Part shown: piece after piece, positions 17,001 through 26,330 of the stretch
How the letters are laid out: each line of letters opens with the position of its first letter
Numbering within the stretch: the stretch's first letter is position 1
Source: JAFDWR01 sp038216655
Lineage (GTDB): Bacteria > Armatimonadota > Fimbriimonadia > Fimbriimonadales > Fimbriimonadaceae
Assembly: GCA_038216655.1 (NCBI GenBank)
Contig: JBBQPZ010000004.1
Location: forward strand, 143,838 to 207,837
DNA length: 64,000 nucleotides
Direction: 5' to 3'
Notes under the pieces: generated by a model
Databases searched by the model: none
What the model was told of the DNA's origin: nothing
The model's input: only the letters and a program-made list of their open reading frames with translations
Position numbers and translations under genes: made by a program

Positions 17001-17271
17001 ATGAAGCAGACCACCAAGACCTCGGTTGCCTATCTTGCCGTTCTTGGAATCTTTGCTGCAGCGTTAGCCGCGGATCGGTGCTCTGATGAACGCGCGGGGC
17101 CTGATGGAGCTTGTCGCCTTAAACCTCGGTCTCGACCTTGGGGTGCTGTCTCCCAAGATCTTCACGATGCTCGTGCTGATGGCGCTCATCACCACCTTCA
17201 AGACCGGCCCCGTGTTGAACCTTCTCCGTATCGGGCGCAGTCCCGAACTCACGCCGCCACACGCGGCCTAG
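17001..17271 (+). pseudogene. Remnant of a CPA2-type cation:proton antiporter
   Basis: Two pieces of one antiporter gene are joined with most of the gene missing. The ATG at 17001 opens a hydrophobic start (MKQTTKTSVAYLAVLGIF). From about 17083, in another frame, comes the conserved end of the membrane domain: LMNARGLMELVALNLGLDLG, VLSPKIFTMLVLMALITTF, then a stop at 17269-17271. Intact proteins of this family have about 400 or more residues between these parts. An internal deletion with frame change is the simplest reading. The rest of the 16845-17362 interval shows nothing else. Confidence 0.7.
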
Positions 17272-17362
17272 CCCTCGCGCTAGTCGGACGTTAAGATCTA
17301 CCGCGCAGGGCGCGGAAGAATCGAAAGGGCCGCCGGATCGGCGTCCCAAAAGGATGCAACCC

Positions 17363-19576
17363 TTATTGCTTGACGATCTGGCCGTCCTTCCAAGCGATAT
17401 TCACGATCTTGCCGCCGCGGGCGCAGAGGCCGGTGACCGAGCCTTCGCGAGCCCACTCCTTCGGCAGCGCCGGCAGCAGGCGGATTTCTCCATCGTGGCT
17501 CTGCAGGAGCATCTCGGCGATTCCGGCGGTGACGCCGAAGTTGCCGTCAATTTGGAAAGGCGGGTGGGCACAGAACAGATTCGGGTACAGCCCACCGCCG
17601 TTGCTCATGTTGTATCCCAAGTCGCTGACGGGGACAGAGAAGCGTCTCAGGAGCTTCAGGGCGCGCTCGCCGTCGCGAAGCCGGGCCCACATGCACACCT
17701 TCCAAGCAAGGGACCAGCCCGTCCCATCATCGCCGCGACGGTCGAGGCTTTTCCGAGCCGCGGCAGTAAGGTCGGGAGTTGAACTTGGTGAGATTTGATT
17801 CGAAGGAAACAACCCATAGAGATGGGAGACATGGCGGTGACGTGGCTCCGTCTCCTCGTAGGGCTCCAGCCACTCCTGCACACGTCCGTCCAGCCCGATC
17901 TGGGTGGGAGCGAGGCGCTCCACCATGCCAGCGAGACGGAGTTGGAATTCGGCATCGACATTCAGCGCCTTCGCGGCGGCGATGGTGTTGGTCATGAGTT
18001 CGCGAACGATCTGCTGATCCATCGTGGGGCCCATCACGGTGGAGATGCCCTGTCCGTTGAGTCGGAACGCGTTCTCCGGGCTGTTCGAAGGAGCAGTGAC
18101 GAGCCAATGGTGCTTCGGTTCCTCGATCAGCATGTCCTCGAAGAACTCGCAGGCGCCCTTTAGGGTGGGATAGACCGACCGAAGGTAGGCCTTGTCTTTG
18201 GAGAAGGCGTAGTGCTCGTAGAGGTGCTCGCAGAGCCAGCCGCCCGAGCTGCAGGTCGAGCCCCAGCCGGCACCTTCGCCGGGAGAAGTGAAGCACCAGG
18301 GGTTGGAAATGACGTGAGCCACCCATCCGTGGGCGTCGTAGTAAGCCTTGGCGGTCTTTTGCCCATTCGGCACCAGGGACTGGATGTAGCGTATGAGGGG
18401 CTTGGCGCAGTCTTGGAGCTGGGTCGTTTCCGCCAGCCAGTAGTTCATCTGGAGGTTGATGTCCAGGTGGAAGTCGCCGTTCCAGGGGGTTTGGATTTCC
18501 TCGGCCCAGAGGCCCTGGAGGTTCGCGGGAAGCGGACTGTCGGGACGCGAGCTACTGATCAGAAGGTAGCGGCCGTATTGGTAGATCAGGGCATCGAGAC
18601 TAGGATCAGATTCTCCGTTGGCCACGGCTCGGAGGCGCTCCGGGGTGGTGAGGCGGGCCGATTTCCCCTCGGGCAGGGTAAGGATGCTTCGGCGGAAGAA
18701 CTTGCGATGGTCGCGGAGGTGGGCGGCTTTCAGGTCGACGTAAGATCGACTCTGGGCGGTATCGAGGAACCGCTTCACGGACGCACCCGGGTCGCGATCG
18801 GTCATTGTGGTTCGGGCGGAGAGCAGGAGAGTGACGTCCTGCACTTGCTCGAAAATGAGATGATCGCCTCGGGCCACGATATGTCCCTCCTTGACGATGG
18901 GGCGAAGGCGAGCCTCGTAGCGAACGCCGTCCTGGCCCGGGATTCCGCTGCTCAGGGCACCGGACATTACGAGGTCCTTCCCGTCAGTCGCCAAATGGGC
19001 GCGTTCGGGTCGCGATAGGTGCGCCTCGAAAGAGACGGGACGGGAGCTCGTGAGCCGCACGATCATGACCTGTCCGGGGGCCGAGATGAAGGTCTCGCGG
19101 CGAATATGGGCTCCGTTCTGGTCGTACTCGACGCTGGCGAGGGCTTGATCCAAGTCGAGCGTGCGGCGGTAGTTCGTCGCCGTGCCCTGAGGAAGATCAA
19201 GGCTCAGATCGCCGAGCGTCTGGTAGCAACCGTAGGGGACGTCCTTTCCGCTGCCGAATCCCGAACCCGCGCCCCGGCAGATGAACTCCTTCTGCAGCAG
19301 GGCTTGGGCTTTTGCGTTCTCCCCGTCAAGGAGGAGGCGTCGGAGCTCCGGGAGCACGATATGGGCATCTTTGCGGTCGGCGTCTTGAGGCGAGCCGGAC
19401 CACATGGTGCTTTCGTTGAGGACGATCCGCTCGTGAGTCGTGCCGCCAAAGACCATCGCCCCAAGGCGGCCGTTGCCGAGCGCGCAGCTTGAGGTGAAGT
19501 GCGTGGCCGGCTGGTCGAACCAAAGGGTTTGTGCCGGGTTGAGGGCGACGACTCCGGCGAGGAGGGCGGCGAACAT
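17363..19576 (-). CDS. Secreted alpha-L-fucosidase-like protein, GH95
   Basis: 737 residues, usual size for GH95. A short signal (MFAALLAGVVALNPAQT) is followed by the N-terminal beta domain with the family opening LWFDQPATHFTSSCALGNGR, LGAMVFGG and LNESTMWSGSPQD. The (alpha/alpha)6 catalytic barrel contains NLQGLWAEEIQTPWNGDFHL then INLQMNYW, near residue 345-370, and GQGISTVMGPTMDQQIVREL. QIDGNFGVTAGIAEMLLQSH marks the C-terminal part. GH95 enzymes release alpha-1,2-linked L-fucose, and some act on L-galactose. It is probably exported and acts on plant or algal glycans. It stands alone; the HlyD gene upstream on the same strand is 46 bases away. Confidence 0.92.
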   Translation of the reverse strand: MFAALLAGVVALNPAQTLWFDQPATHFTSSCALGNGRLGAMVFGGTTHERIVLNESTMWSGSPQDADRKDAHIVLPELRRLLLDGENAKAQALLQKEFICRGAGSGFGSGKDVPYGCYQTLGDLSLDLPQGTATNYRRTLDLDQALASVEYDQNGAHIRRETFISAPGQVMIVRLTSSRPVSFEAHLSRPERAHLATDGKDLVMSGALSSGIPGQDGVRYEARLRPIVKEGHIVARGDHLIFEQVQDVTLLLSARTTMTDRDPGASVKRFLDTAQSRSYVDLKAAHLRDHRKFFRRSILTLPEGKSARLTTPERLRAVANGESDPSLDALIYQYGRYLLISSSRPDSPLPANLQGLWAEEIQTPWNGDFHLDINLQMNYWLAETTQLQDCAKPLIRYIQSLVPNGQKTAKAYYDAHGWVAHVISNPWCFTSPGEGAGWGSTCSSGGWLCEHLYEHYAFSKDKAYLRSVYPTLKGACEFFEDMLIEEPKHHWLVTAPSNSPENAFRLNGQGISTVMGPTMDQQIVRELMTNTIAAAKALNVDAEFQLRLAGMVERLAPTQIGLDGRVQEWLEPYEETEPRHRHVSHLYGLFPSNQISPSSTPDLTAAARKSLDRRGDDGTGWSLAWKVCMWARLRDGERALKLLRRFSVPVSDLGYNMSNGGGLYPNLFCAHPPFQIDGNFGVTAGIAEMLLQSHDGEIRLLPALPKEWAREGSVTGLCARGGKIVNIAWKDGQIVKQ

Positions 19577-19622
19577 GCCCTCTTATACCGCCCTACGCGC
19601 AGCCCCTATCTCTCGCCTTCGA

Positions 19623-20801
19623 TTACGAAGCGGTTTGTCCCTTGACTTGAACTGTGTCGCCAGCCTTCACGCCGGATTTGATCTCCGTCCAATCCCCGTC
19701 GCTGACCCCGGTCTCGACGACCACGGGTTTCCAATCCTGCCCGTCCAGGACGCGCACGATCGGTTTGCCGGTGGCGTCGTGATCCAACGCTCCGTTCGGC
19801 ACCGCGATTACGCCCTTGACGTCGCCGGTCTTAATTCCGACCCAACGGATTGCAACTCCCGGCCCAACGAGGACGTCCTCGTTCTTGAAGTCGATCGTCA
19901 ATTCCTTCTGGGCGGCACCGTTCGTCGTACTCGGCACGTCGCGGATCTTGCGAACCACGCCGTCGACCGGGGGCTTGGATCGGTCGGCGAGGGCGAAAAC
20001 CACCTTGGTGCCGCGCTCGGCGAGCTTGAATTGACTGTCGTCGATCGTGGCCCGAATCGTGACGGCCGCGTAGTCGACGATCTTCGCAACGACTTCCTTC
20101 GCATCCGTTCCGATCTCCTGCCCGGGGGCGGCTTTGATATCGACTACGGTTCCTCCAAGGGGAGCCTTGACGAGGGATTGCTTGAACCCGGACTTGGCAT
20201 CGTCGAGAGTCGTCTTCGCTGCGTCGAGCTGCTGCTGGTAGGGCAGCATGTTGACTTTCACCGCGGCCCGAGCCTGGAGAAGCGCTTCCTCGGCGGCTTG
20301 GCGCTGCTGGGTTGCCTGGTCGACCTGGGTCGCGTCACCCGACTGGGCGGCGGCGGTTCGCGCCGCGCGTTCGGCGGCTTGGGCTTCGTCGAGGCGATGC
20401 TTCGCGTCGCGAACGGCCCCACCGTACTGAGCATCGGCGCTGGTGTACGCGGTTTGCGCGGTCTTGTAGTTATCCTGCGCCTGCTGGAGCGCGACCTTCT
20501 GGTCGGGCATGTTCAACTCGATCAGAGTCTCGCCCCGGTTCACACGCTGGCCGATCTTCACATCGACCTTGGCCACCGTCGCCCGGTAGGGTGGATGGAC
20601 ATCAGCGGTCGCGTCGGCGGGAATGTCGACCACTCCGGGGAAGAGCACGTATCCGACGAGATCACGGGTCTCCGCTTTGGCGCTAGTCGGCAAGGGAGTG
20701 GAGGTCGGGGCCGCCCCGGAGGTCGTGGTATCGCCGCTTGGCCCGCACCCCGCGAGAATCGCAAGTAAAGGCAGGAATGAAGCGAAAGTCTTGATACGCA
20801 T
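19623..20801 (-). CDS. HlyD/RND-type periplasmic adaptor lipoprotein
   Basis: 392 residues. The lipoprotein signal ends at lipobox ILAGC, near residue 19. Order of parts: a first lipoyl half (RATVAKVDVKIGQRVNRGET), an Ala/Gln-rich coiled-coil hairpin (residues about 95-195), a second lipoyl half (VKAPLGGTVVDIKAAPGQEI), a beta-barrel domain, and a membrane-proximal domain ending in AGDTVQVKG. This is the layout of membrane-fusion proteins that link an inner-membrane pump to an outer-membrane channel. No RND pump, ABC transporter or TolC-like gene is beside it. The frame is open upstream, but the ATG at 20801 gives the signal peptide. Confidence 0.88.
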   Translation of the reverse strand: MRIKTFASFLPLLAILAGCGPSGDTTTSGAAPTSTPLPTSAKAETRDLVGYVLFPGVVDIPADATADVHPPYRATVAKVDVKIGQRVNRGETLIELNMPDQKVALQQAQDNYKTAQTAYTSADAQYGGAVRDAKHRLDEAQAAERAARTAAAQSGDATQVDQATQQRQAAEEALLQARAAVKVNMLPYQQQLDAAKTTLDDAKSGFKQSLVKAPLGGTVVDIKAAPGQEIGTDAKEVVAKIVDYAAVTIRATIDDSQFKLAERGTKVVFALADRSKPPVDGVVRKIRDVPSTTNGAAQKELTIDFKNEDVLVGPGVAIRWVGIKTGDVKGVIAVPNGALDHDATGKPIVRVLDGQDWKPVVVETGVSDGDWTEIKSGVKAGDTVQVKGQTAS

Positions 20802-21257
20802 GGAACACCATCCGCATCGTCGAAATGTGACGATGCTACGCCAAGGACGCCCGACTGTCCTCTCGTGTTCCCGACGGGATTGTCCTTGAATTGACGGACA
20901 GGGAATTCCCGACTTGAGACGGGCGCATCCGCATCGTATTCTCAGATTGGCCCCATCTGCCTTCGGAATCAAGGTTAACCGGCAGGTGGGGATGCGGGGA
21001 AATGCATGCTCGGTGCCAAACGCTTCGTCGCGCCGACTTGCTTGATCCTCTCATCTGCGGGCTTGCCGACACAATCCAGACTTTCGGCCCCGGTTCGGCA
21101 GTGACTACCGTCGATCGTCTCGCATCTTTCGATGGACTCGACTACCTGCACAACGGCACCCCGCTCAGCGACTACCCGGAGCGTCGCTGAAAGGGTGCCC
21201 GACCGTTGTAGGCAGGGGCTTCTCTCAATTTTGCTGCTGTCGTAGAATAGCGACGAT
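20802..21257. other. 456-base intergenic region, no confident gene
   Basis: A possible plus-strand promoter, TTGAGA (20914-20919), 17 bases, TATTCT (20937-20942), precedes a 62-codon frame at 21002-21190 that has no recognisable product and no ribosome site. A TAGAAT hexamer at 21243-21248 lies just before the next gene and could be its -10 element. Nothing else is visible. Confidence 0.4.
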
Positions 21258-24233
21258 ATGGACCTTTTGCGGCGATGTCGGCGCGTCGGTTTGGCGGCCT
21301 CTCAGTTGTTGTGGCTTTTCGCGGGTGGCGCAGTGGTCACGGGGGCGGTGGTGACGACGGTGGTTATCATCAAGAACAACGCGTCAAAGGCCGTGAACCA
21401 AGCCAAGAACGGATTCACGGGTGGCTTGTTCACCAGTCTCACTCCCGCCGGCACGATCGAGTGGCAGCTTCTCTTCACGAAGAAGCCGGGGGCAAGCGTC
21501 TACAAAGTCAGCGGGCAGTTCGGGGATGGGATGGCGTGCTCCAACGTCACGGGGCAATACGATCCGGATTCCGACCGATTGAACGCGGGCACATTCACCC
21601 CGAATTCCGAATCCCTCGGCCTTGGCACCCCGATCCCGCTGATCGCGGTGGGAGGACATTACGACCGCGGCACCGACTCGTTCAGCGTGGAGCCCGAAGG
21701 TCTTGCTCACGCCATTCTGCCGCGAGACGTCAATAGCCCAAAGCCCGGGGAGCCTATGCTCGAAGCGACCGTGGACATCCCGAGCCCCCAGAACGCGGGC
21801 GAACTATTGCAGGGAACCGTCCATGTTCGAGTTCGGAACGTCACTGATCCGACGGAGCTGCGATTCTCCGTCGACATGGATGGCGGACGCGGCGTCCGTT
21901 ACATCTCGATCGACGAAGACGACTCGTACGACATCGACCTCAAGGATTTGGACCCGATGACCGTTCCCTACGGCATCGCTTCTGGCGAGGTGCCCGTCGA
22001 GTTTCAACTCGATCTCACTCACGCCAGCGGGAATGGCGTCCATATCTCAAAGACGGTCAAGATTCTCGGAGCGCTTGGAAACGTACGTCCCGTCCAGGTA
22101 AGGGTGGCTTGCGATCAGAATATATCGGCCACCTCTCCCTTTGAAGCCACTCTCTACTTGACCTATCGCCTGCAGTCCGACAGTGATACGGACGTTCGCA
22201 TCATTCAGAAGGCGACCATCGAACCGCTGGGGGACCCCAGCGCGGCTCTCGCTTTGCCCGATCACGAGTTCATCGGCCATGCCGCCAAGACACCGCTTCC
22301 GGCGATCGACCCGGGAATGAACTGGAAATTCACCCTCGAAAAGGAGGGCACCTACCGTATTCGCTTCGAGATTGGCGGCGATTCGGTCGCCGTCTTCCAT
22401 GGTGAAGCGATCCTGGACATCTCCGCGAATTCCACCCCGGTCAAGCCGGGGGATCCACCGGCTCCCAAGCCGAAGACCAAGCTGCAGGGCGGGATCACCG
22501 TCGATCCGGCGAAGACCAAGGTGAACGTTCCCGTGAAGATGTCCGTGAACGTGCTCAACGCCGACTCGGACGACGAGCTGGACGTCACGGCGACGATCAA
22601 GCTGCTTGACGATAAGGGCCGCGTCGTGTCTCAAAGAACCAAGCCATACAAGCTGATCAAGGGCAAGCAACGGACCGGCGACCACAACGTCACTGTCTCC
22701 AAGCCGGGCGACTACACCCTCGTGCTTGAGATCACCGGCGACAAGATCGAGACCCTCCATGGAGAGGCCAAGTTCACCGTGGAGGACGACGCCTCGGCCT
22801 CCCCCTCGGACACGGGCGCGCCCTCACCCTCGCCTTCCCTGGGCGCAACGGGTGACTCGGGCAATTTTGGGCTCGTGGCAAAGGTCGTGGGCCATGTGCC
22901 GGGCCCGCAGGCCGATCCCTATGGAACCTGGTCGGGATCGATTGGGGAATCCAATATCAGCGCGACCTTTGCGTCGACCCGAGCGGATTACGACTCCCAT
23001 GCTTCGCTCCAGGCGACGTGGTCCGTTCCGCCTCCCTCAATCAAGGCCGGCGAGATTATCGACCTTATCGTGACGGCGTCCGGCTCGGTTTCCGGCAAGG
23101 ACCATGCATCACCCTCAATCGATGCCGTCTGGAGTAGCAGCGGCGGGGAATTCGTCGAATCGAAGAGTGCCTTCGCCGGCGTTTCGCAAAGCGGCGCCAT
23201 CATCGGTTCCGGCTCGGGCCATTACAAGTTCAAGGCTCCCCAGAGCGGGGAGTTCACCCTCTACTCGGCCCAAAGCGGCCTCGCCTGGGGTAGCGGCGGG
23301 GCGTGGCACCCGTGCGAGTACAAATACAAAATGGGATCCGCGCCGATCTCCGGCCCAGCCCCAACCGCCTCTCCGATGCCAACTCCCAGCCCATCGGCAA
23401 CGCCGGGCAGCGGCCCCGACTGGGGCGATGGAGGCATGGCGAGCGGAAGCATCGTGCCGCTCACGCCGGATGATCCCGACGACACCGCCCATATTCAGGC
23501 GTTTATCGACCCGGCCGACCTCACGGTGTTTGCCGGCGAGACCTCGAAGATCGTCAACGTCCATATCAGCGGCTATCGCCACAACACCCTCGATCGGGTC
23601 GAGGTGATCTTCCCCCAAAAGACCGACAACTGGGCCTCGCTGCCCGGCCAGATCGTCGTAGGGGCTGGCAATGGATCCTACGATCCCTCGAACATGGGGA
23701 TGCCCGAGCATGTCGACGGGTACTTCTTCTCCGCTCGCACTACCGCGCCGGGAGGGACCTTCACGATCTGGATCGTCGTGCAGCAGAAGGGAGCCGGAAG
23801 CGTCAGGATTCCCCTGACGGTTCACGTCTTCGGCCGACCCCGGCCGCTTGGCTCGGTCCCGGCGGTCTCAAGCCCGCCTCCCAATCCGACCGCCAGCCCC
23901 ACGCCGCCACCTGTCGGCCACGGCGGATACTTCAAGCCGCCCGTGATCGGCGCGATCTCCAGCTTCGACGGCACCTGGAAGACGGACATGGGCCTCATGG
24001 TCCTGACCGCGGATGTGGAGGGCAACGTCTCGGGCACGTTCGGTGAGCAGGGCGGCACCCTGTCCGGCAAGGCGAACGGTCGCAAGTTGACCTTCTCCTT
24101 CAAGCAGGGATCTTCAAGCGGGACGGGCGAGATGACGATCAGCCTGGACGGGAATTCCGTCGCGGGTAACTACGAAATCCCGGACCCCCAAGGCGCGACC
24201 ACGATGGATTTCGCGGGCACGCGCTCGAAGTAG
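21258..24233 (+). CDS. Large membrane-anchored multidomain surface protein, function unknown
   Basis: 991 residues. One hydrophobic segment near residues 16-38 (LLWLFAGGAVVTGAVVTTVV) acts as an anchor or uncleaved signal, and the rest would be outside the cytoplasm. The body is a string of beta-rich, Ig-like modules. One pair around residues 285-400 and 410-510 shows similar endings (FEIGGDSVAVFHGEA and LEITGDKIETLHGEA), suggesting duplication. Ser/Pro/Thr-rich linkers lie near 512-535, 700-722 and 871-890. The last 85 residues form a small beta domain (DGTWKTDMGLMVLTADVEGN) common as a C-terminal module in secreted proteins. I do not recognise a catalytic motif. No PEP-CTERM or LPXTG signal is present. 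Confidence 0.75.
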   Translation: MDLLRRCRRVGLAASQLLWLFAGGAVVTGAVVTTVVIIKNNASKAVNQAKNGFTGGLFTSLTPAGTIEWQLLFTKKPGASVYKVSGQFGDGMACSNVTGQYDPDSDRLNAGTFTPNSESLGLGTPIPLIAVGGHYDRGTDSFSVEPEGLAHAILPRDVNSPKPGEPMLEATVDIPSPQNAGELLQGTVHVRVRNVTDPTELRFSVDMDGGRGVRYISIDEDDSYDIDLKDLDPMTVPYGIASGEVPVEFQLDLTHASGNGVHISKTVKILGALGNVRPVQVRVACDQNISATSPFEATLYLTYRLQSDSDTDVRIIQKATIEPLGDPSAALALPDHEFIGHAAKTPLPAIDPGMNWKFTLEKEGTYRIRFEIGGDSVAVFHGEAILDISANSTPVKPGDPPAPKPKTKLQGGITVDPAKTKVNVPVKMSVNVLNADSDDELDVTATIKLLDDKGRVVSQRTKPYKLIKGKQRTGDHNVTVSKPGDYTLVLEITGDKIETLHGEAKFTVEDDASASPSDTGAPSPSPSLGATGDSGNFGLVAKVVGHVPGPQADPYGTWSGSIGESNISATFASTRADYDSHASLQATWSVPPPSIKAGEIIDLIVTASGSVSGKDHASPSIDAVWSSSGGEFVESKSAFAGVSQSGAIIGSGSGHYKFKAPQSGEFTLYSAQSGLAWGSGGAWHPCEYKYKMGSAPISGPAPTASPMPTPSPSATPGSGPDWGDGGMASGSIVPLTPDDPDDTAHIQAFIDPADLTVFAGETSKIVNVHISGYRHNTLDRVEVIFPQKTDNWASLPGQIVVGAGNGSYDPSNMGMPEHVDGYFFSARTTAPGGTFTIWIVVQQKGAGSVRIPLTVHVFGRPRPLGSVPAVSSPPPNPTASPTPPPVGHGGYFKPPVIGAISSFDGTWKTDMGLMVLTADVEGNVSGTFGEQGGTLSGKANGRKLTFSFKQGSSSGTGEMTISLDGNSVAGNYEIPDPQGATTMDFAGTRSK

Positions 24234-24253
24234 TAGAGTTCGTAGGAACGAGC

Positions 24254-25543
24254 TCAGTAGTCGATCCCCTTGAGGTAGTTTTGAATCGGCACGTATTGGA
24301 ACCGGGTGGGATCACCCTTCACCAGCCGGTCTGTAATATCGTAGCCACCCTTAAGGTGCTGACCGGATGAACTGTCCACAATCACTTGTTCGTCCAAAAG
24401 GTAGTTACAGAAACCCGCGCCGTTGCGGCCCGCGTTGTCCCGACTCTGCTCGCCCTCGCGCTTCATCTCATCACTTAGAGCGTGAACGGAGCGGATAAAG
24501 GCCATGTCCTCGGCGATCACGACGCTCTCGTTGACCTTGTAGCTCTTCCGAATCGCCGCAATCGTGGCTTCCTCTTCACTGACGAGGTTAACGGGGATGT
24601 TGTCCTGGTAGATGAACATGACCCAGAACCCTTGGGCTGGATTCATGTTCACCATGCGAATGATCGCCGTGGTCAGCATCTGGCCCTGGCCAGTATTGGC
24701 GTCGAGATGGCAAACAACCTTCACGACCTTTTCCCTCGGACGCTGGGCCAGCGTCGTCACGCTGTCGATGCTGATCGTCTGCATCGGAAAGCCCGAGTTG
24801 TGGGCGATTTGACGACGGCAACTCACGAAGTTCTGGCCGGGATCGCCGTTGAGTGGGGCGGCTGCGTAGGTCGGGGCGAGCTTACCGTTGAAGGTGGACA
24901 TCCTCAACCCCTGCGCTCCCGCCCGCGTCGTCGGGTCGTAGATATTGATCGCGTCACCCATAATCACCTTCTCTCCATGGGGGCCCTCCACCCTCGTGGC
25001 GCCCCCATGGGCGACGGTGACGCGCCAGTCGGTGGGGATCGAGATTGTGCCGCTGTTGTCGGGGAAAGGCATCGCCTGCAGCGCAGGAACCCGGGAGGAG
25101 CGGTGACCTGATCCACCCCCGCCCGGGTTCCACTGCCCGCCAAGGGTCTTCAGCATCGGACTGAGGGTCTTGGAGAAGCGGTCGGCGGAGTCGTAGATCA
25201 CCGCGGCGCTACGAGGTCCACTGGCGGTCACCATCGCCAACCCCTGGATCGGTCTATCGGCCAACTGGGTGGGATTCAGCTTGAAGAACACCGCGACGAC
25301 CGAGCCGTTCTTGTCGCGGAAGAACTTGCCGATCTGAGGCTTCGCCCCGAAGTGGCCATGGATGTTCTTCAGCATCATTCCCATCGCCTGGGGCACGCTC
25401 GGCGAGCCCTCGACAGGTCCGAACGCAATCTGCCCCCCGCCCGGGTTGTCGATCACCTTTAGCCCTCCGGATTGGGCGGAAGCAAGCGTGGTGGTCGCGA
25501 CGGCGGCGATCGAGATCCGGACGGCGAGCTGGGTAGTAGTCAC
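24254..25543 (-). CDS. Secreted protein of unknown function
   Basis: 429 residues starting at GTG. A signal peptide (VAVATTTLASAQ-like region, cleavage near residue 24) is present. Gly/Ser-rich residues near 140-150 separate an N-terminal domain (MGMMLKNIHGHFGAKPQIGK, ADRFSKTLSPMLKTLGGQW) from a larger domain that includes TISIPTDWRVTVAHGGATRV and FWVMFIYQDNIPVNLVSEEE. The second part resembles bacterial proteins that test whether a predicted PsbP-like or DUF1795-like fold is present, but I cannot assign it. It is convergent with the 991-residue gene across 20 bases. The upstream neighbour on the same strand is the DUF892 gene. Confidence 0.7.
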   Translation of the reverse strand: MTTTQLAVRISIAAVATTTLASAQSGGLKVIDNPGGGQIAFGPVEGSPSVPQAMGMMLKNIHGHFGAKPQIGKFFRDKNGSVVAVFFKLNPTQLADRPIQGLAMVTASGPRSAAVIYDSADRFSKTLSPMLKTLGGQWNPGGGGSGHRSSRVPALQAMPFPDNSGTISIPTDWRVTVAHGGATRVEGPHGEKVIMGDAINIYDPTTRAGAQGLRMSTFNGKLAPTYAAAPLNGDPGQNFVSCRRQIAHNSGFPMQTISIDSVTTLAQRPREKVVKVVCHLDANTGQGQMLTTAIIRMVNMNPAQGFWVMFIYQDNIPVNLVSEEEATIAAIRKSYKVNESVVIAEDMAFIRSVHALSDEMKREGEQSRDNAGRNGAGFCNYLLDEQVIVDSSSGQHLKGGYDITDRLVKGDPTRFQYVPIQNYLKGIDY

Positions 25544-25802
25544 GCCTTAGAGTGTACGACGACCGCAAGATAGCGTCAGAAGGGGAGGCGGAAAGGCGTT
25601 GGGCGCTAGGCGTTGCGGGGACAGCGCGATTTACTTATGGTCCAAATTTCTTCTGGGCGGTTGCCAACCTCTGCGACCGCCGGGCTACCTTCTTACACCC
25701 CCAGGGTGGCCCTACCCTTAAGTAAGAGCCTCTGGGGGCGGGGTTGCATTTGGAAATTGGAGGCAGAGTTGGGGAACCCCTGCCTCCAATTGGGCGCGTG
25801 AC
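25544..25802. other. Intergenic region with inverted repeats
   Basis: This 259-base stretch has no gene. It contains CCCCCAGGG at 25699 facing CCTCTGGGGG near 25729-25738, and the stronger hairpin at 25756-25790 listed separately. Confidence 0.5.
25756..25790 (-). terminator. Terminator-like hairpin after the DUF892 gene
   Basis: ATTGGAGGCA pairs with TGCCTCCAAT, with an inner GGGG-AA-CCCC stem. It lies 13 bases downstream of the minus-strand DUF892 stop. On that strand it is followed by TTTCC, a weak T run. Confidence 0.55.
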
Positions 25803-26330
25803 CTACTTGAGCGATGCTTTGTTCGCTGGTGACTTGGACGCTGCCGCCAGAGCTTCCGCGTTTACGGAACCGCCAGCAAGGACGGTAAGGGCCTCGTCGG
25901 TTGCCTTCTCCTCTTCGAGCGTTTGCGCGAGAAGGATTTGGACCTTGGTCAAGCCGAGCTGCTGGGCCCAGGCAATCAGGGTGCCGTAGCTGCAGATCTC
26001 GTAATGCTCGTTCTTCTGGGAGCAGACGACGATCGCGGCGTCGAGGACGGGTCCGCGGGCAACTTCCGCGAGATGCTCTTCGCCCTCTTCGATCAGGCCC
26101 TGCGCGGCTTTGCAAACCTTGCCGGTCGGCTTGATTTCTAGCAACTCAGCGGCATTGCTCAGGCGCTCGATGTGGCCCTCGGTCTCGCCGATGTGCTTCT
26201 CGATCGCGGCTTTGAGATCGGGCGAGGTGGCGGCTTTCGCCATCTTCTGCATTCCCTTCAGGAATTGCTTCTCGGCGTTATAGAGGTCTTTCAGGCTGTC
26301 TTCGAAAAGTTTGTCAAGAGTGTCGGTCAT
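25803..26330 (-). CDS. YciF-like ferritin-like protein (DUF892)
   Basis: 175 residues, the usual size for the DUF892/YciF family of four-helix-bundle ferritin-like proteins linked to stress responses. Family features: DTLDKLFEDSLKDLYNAEKQ, KAAIEKHIGETEGHIERL, AQGLIEEGE, NEHYEICSYGTLIAWAQQLG and LLAQTLEEEKATDEALT. The Glu and His residues in those helices (AEKQ, ETEGH, EHYE, EEE) are candidate dimetal ligands. An Ala/Ser/Lys-rich tail of about 25 residues follows. The frame is open upstream, but the ATG at 26330 is the family start and has a GGAGAG ribosome site. Confidence 0.9.
   Translation of the reverse strand: MTDTLDKLFEDSLKDLYNAEKQFLKGMQKMAKAATSPDLKAAIEKHIGETEGHIERLSNAAELLEIKPTGKVCKAAQGLIEEGEEHLAEVARGPVLDAAIVVCSQKNEHYEICSYGTLIAWAQQLGLTKVQILLAQTLEEEKATDEALTVLAGGSVNAEALAAASKSPANKASLK

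Noticed and set aside
19440..20768. 442-codon frame on the plus strand
   Set aside because: It is opposite the HlyD adaptor and GH95 gene. Both real genes have motifs and a signal peptide or lipobox, and this frame has none.
21002..21190. 62-codon plus-strand frame after a possible promoter
   Set aside because: No ribosome site, no family resemblance and short length. The -35/-10 pair upstream may be chance.
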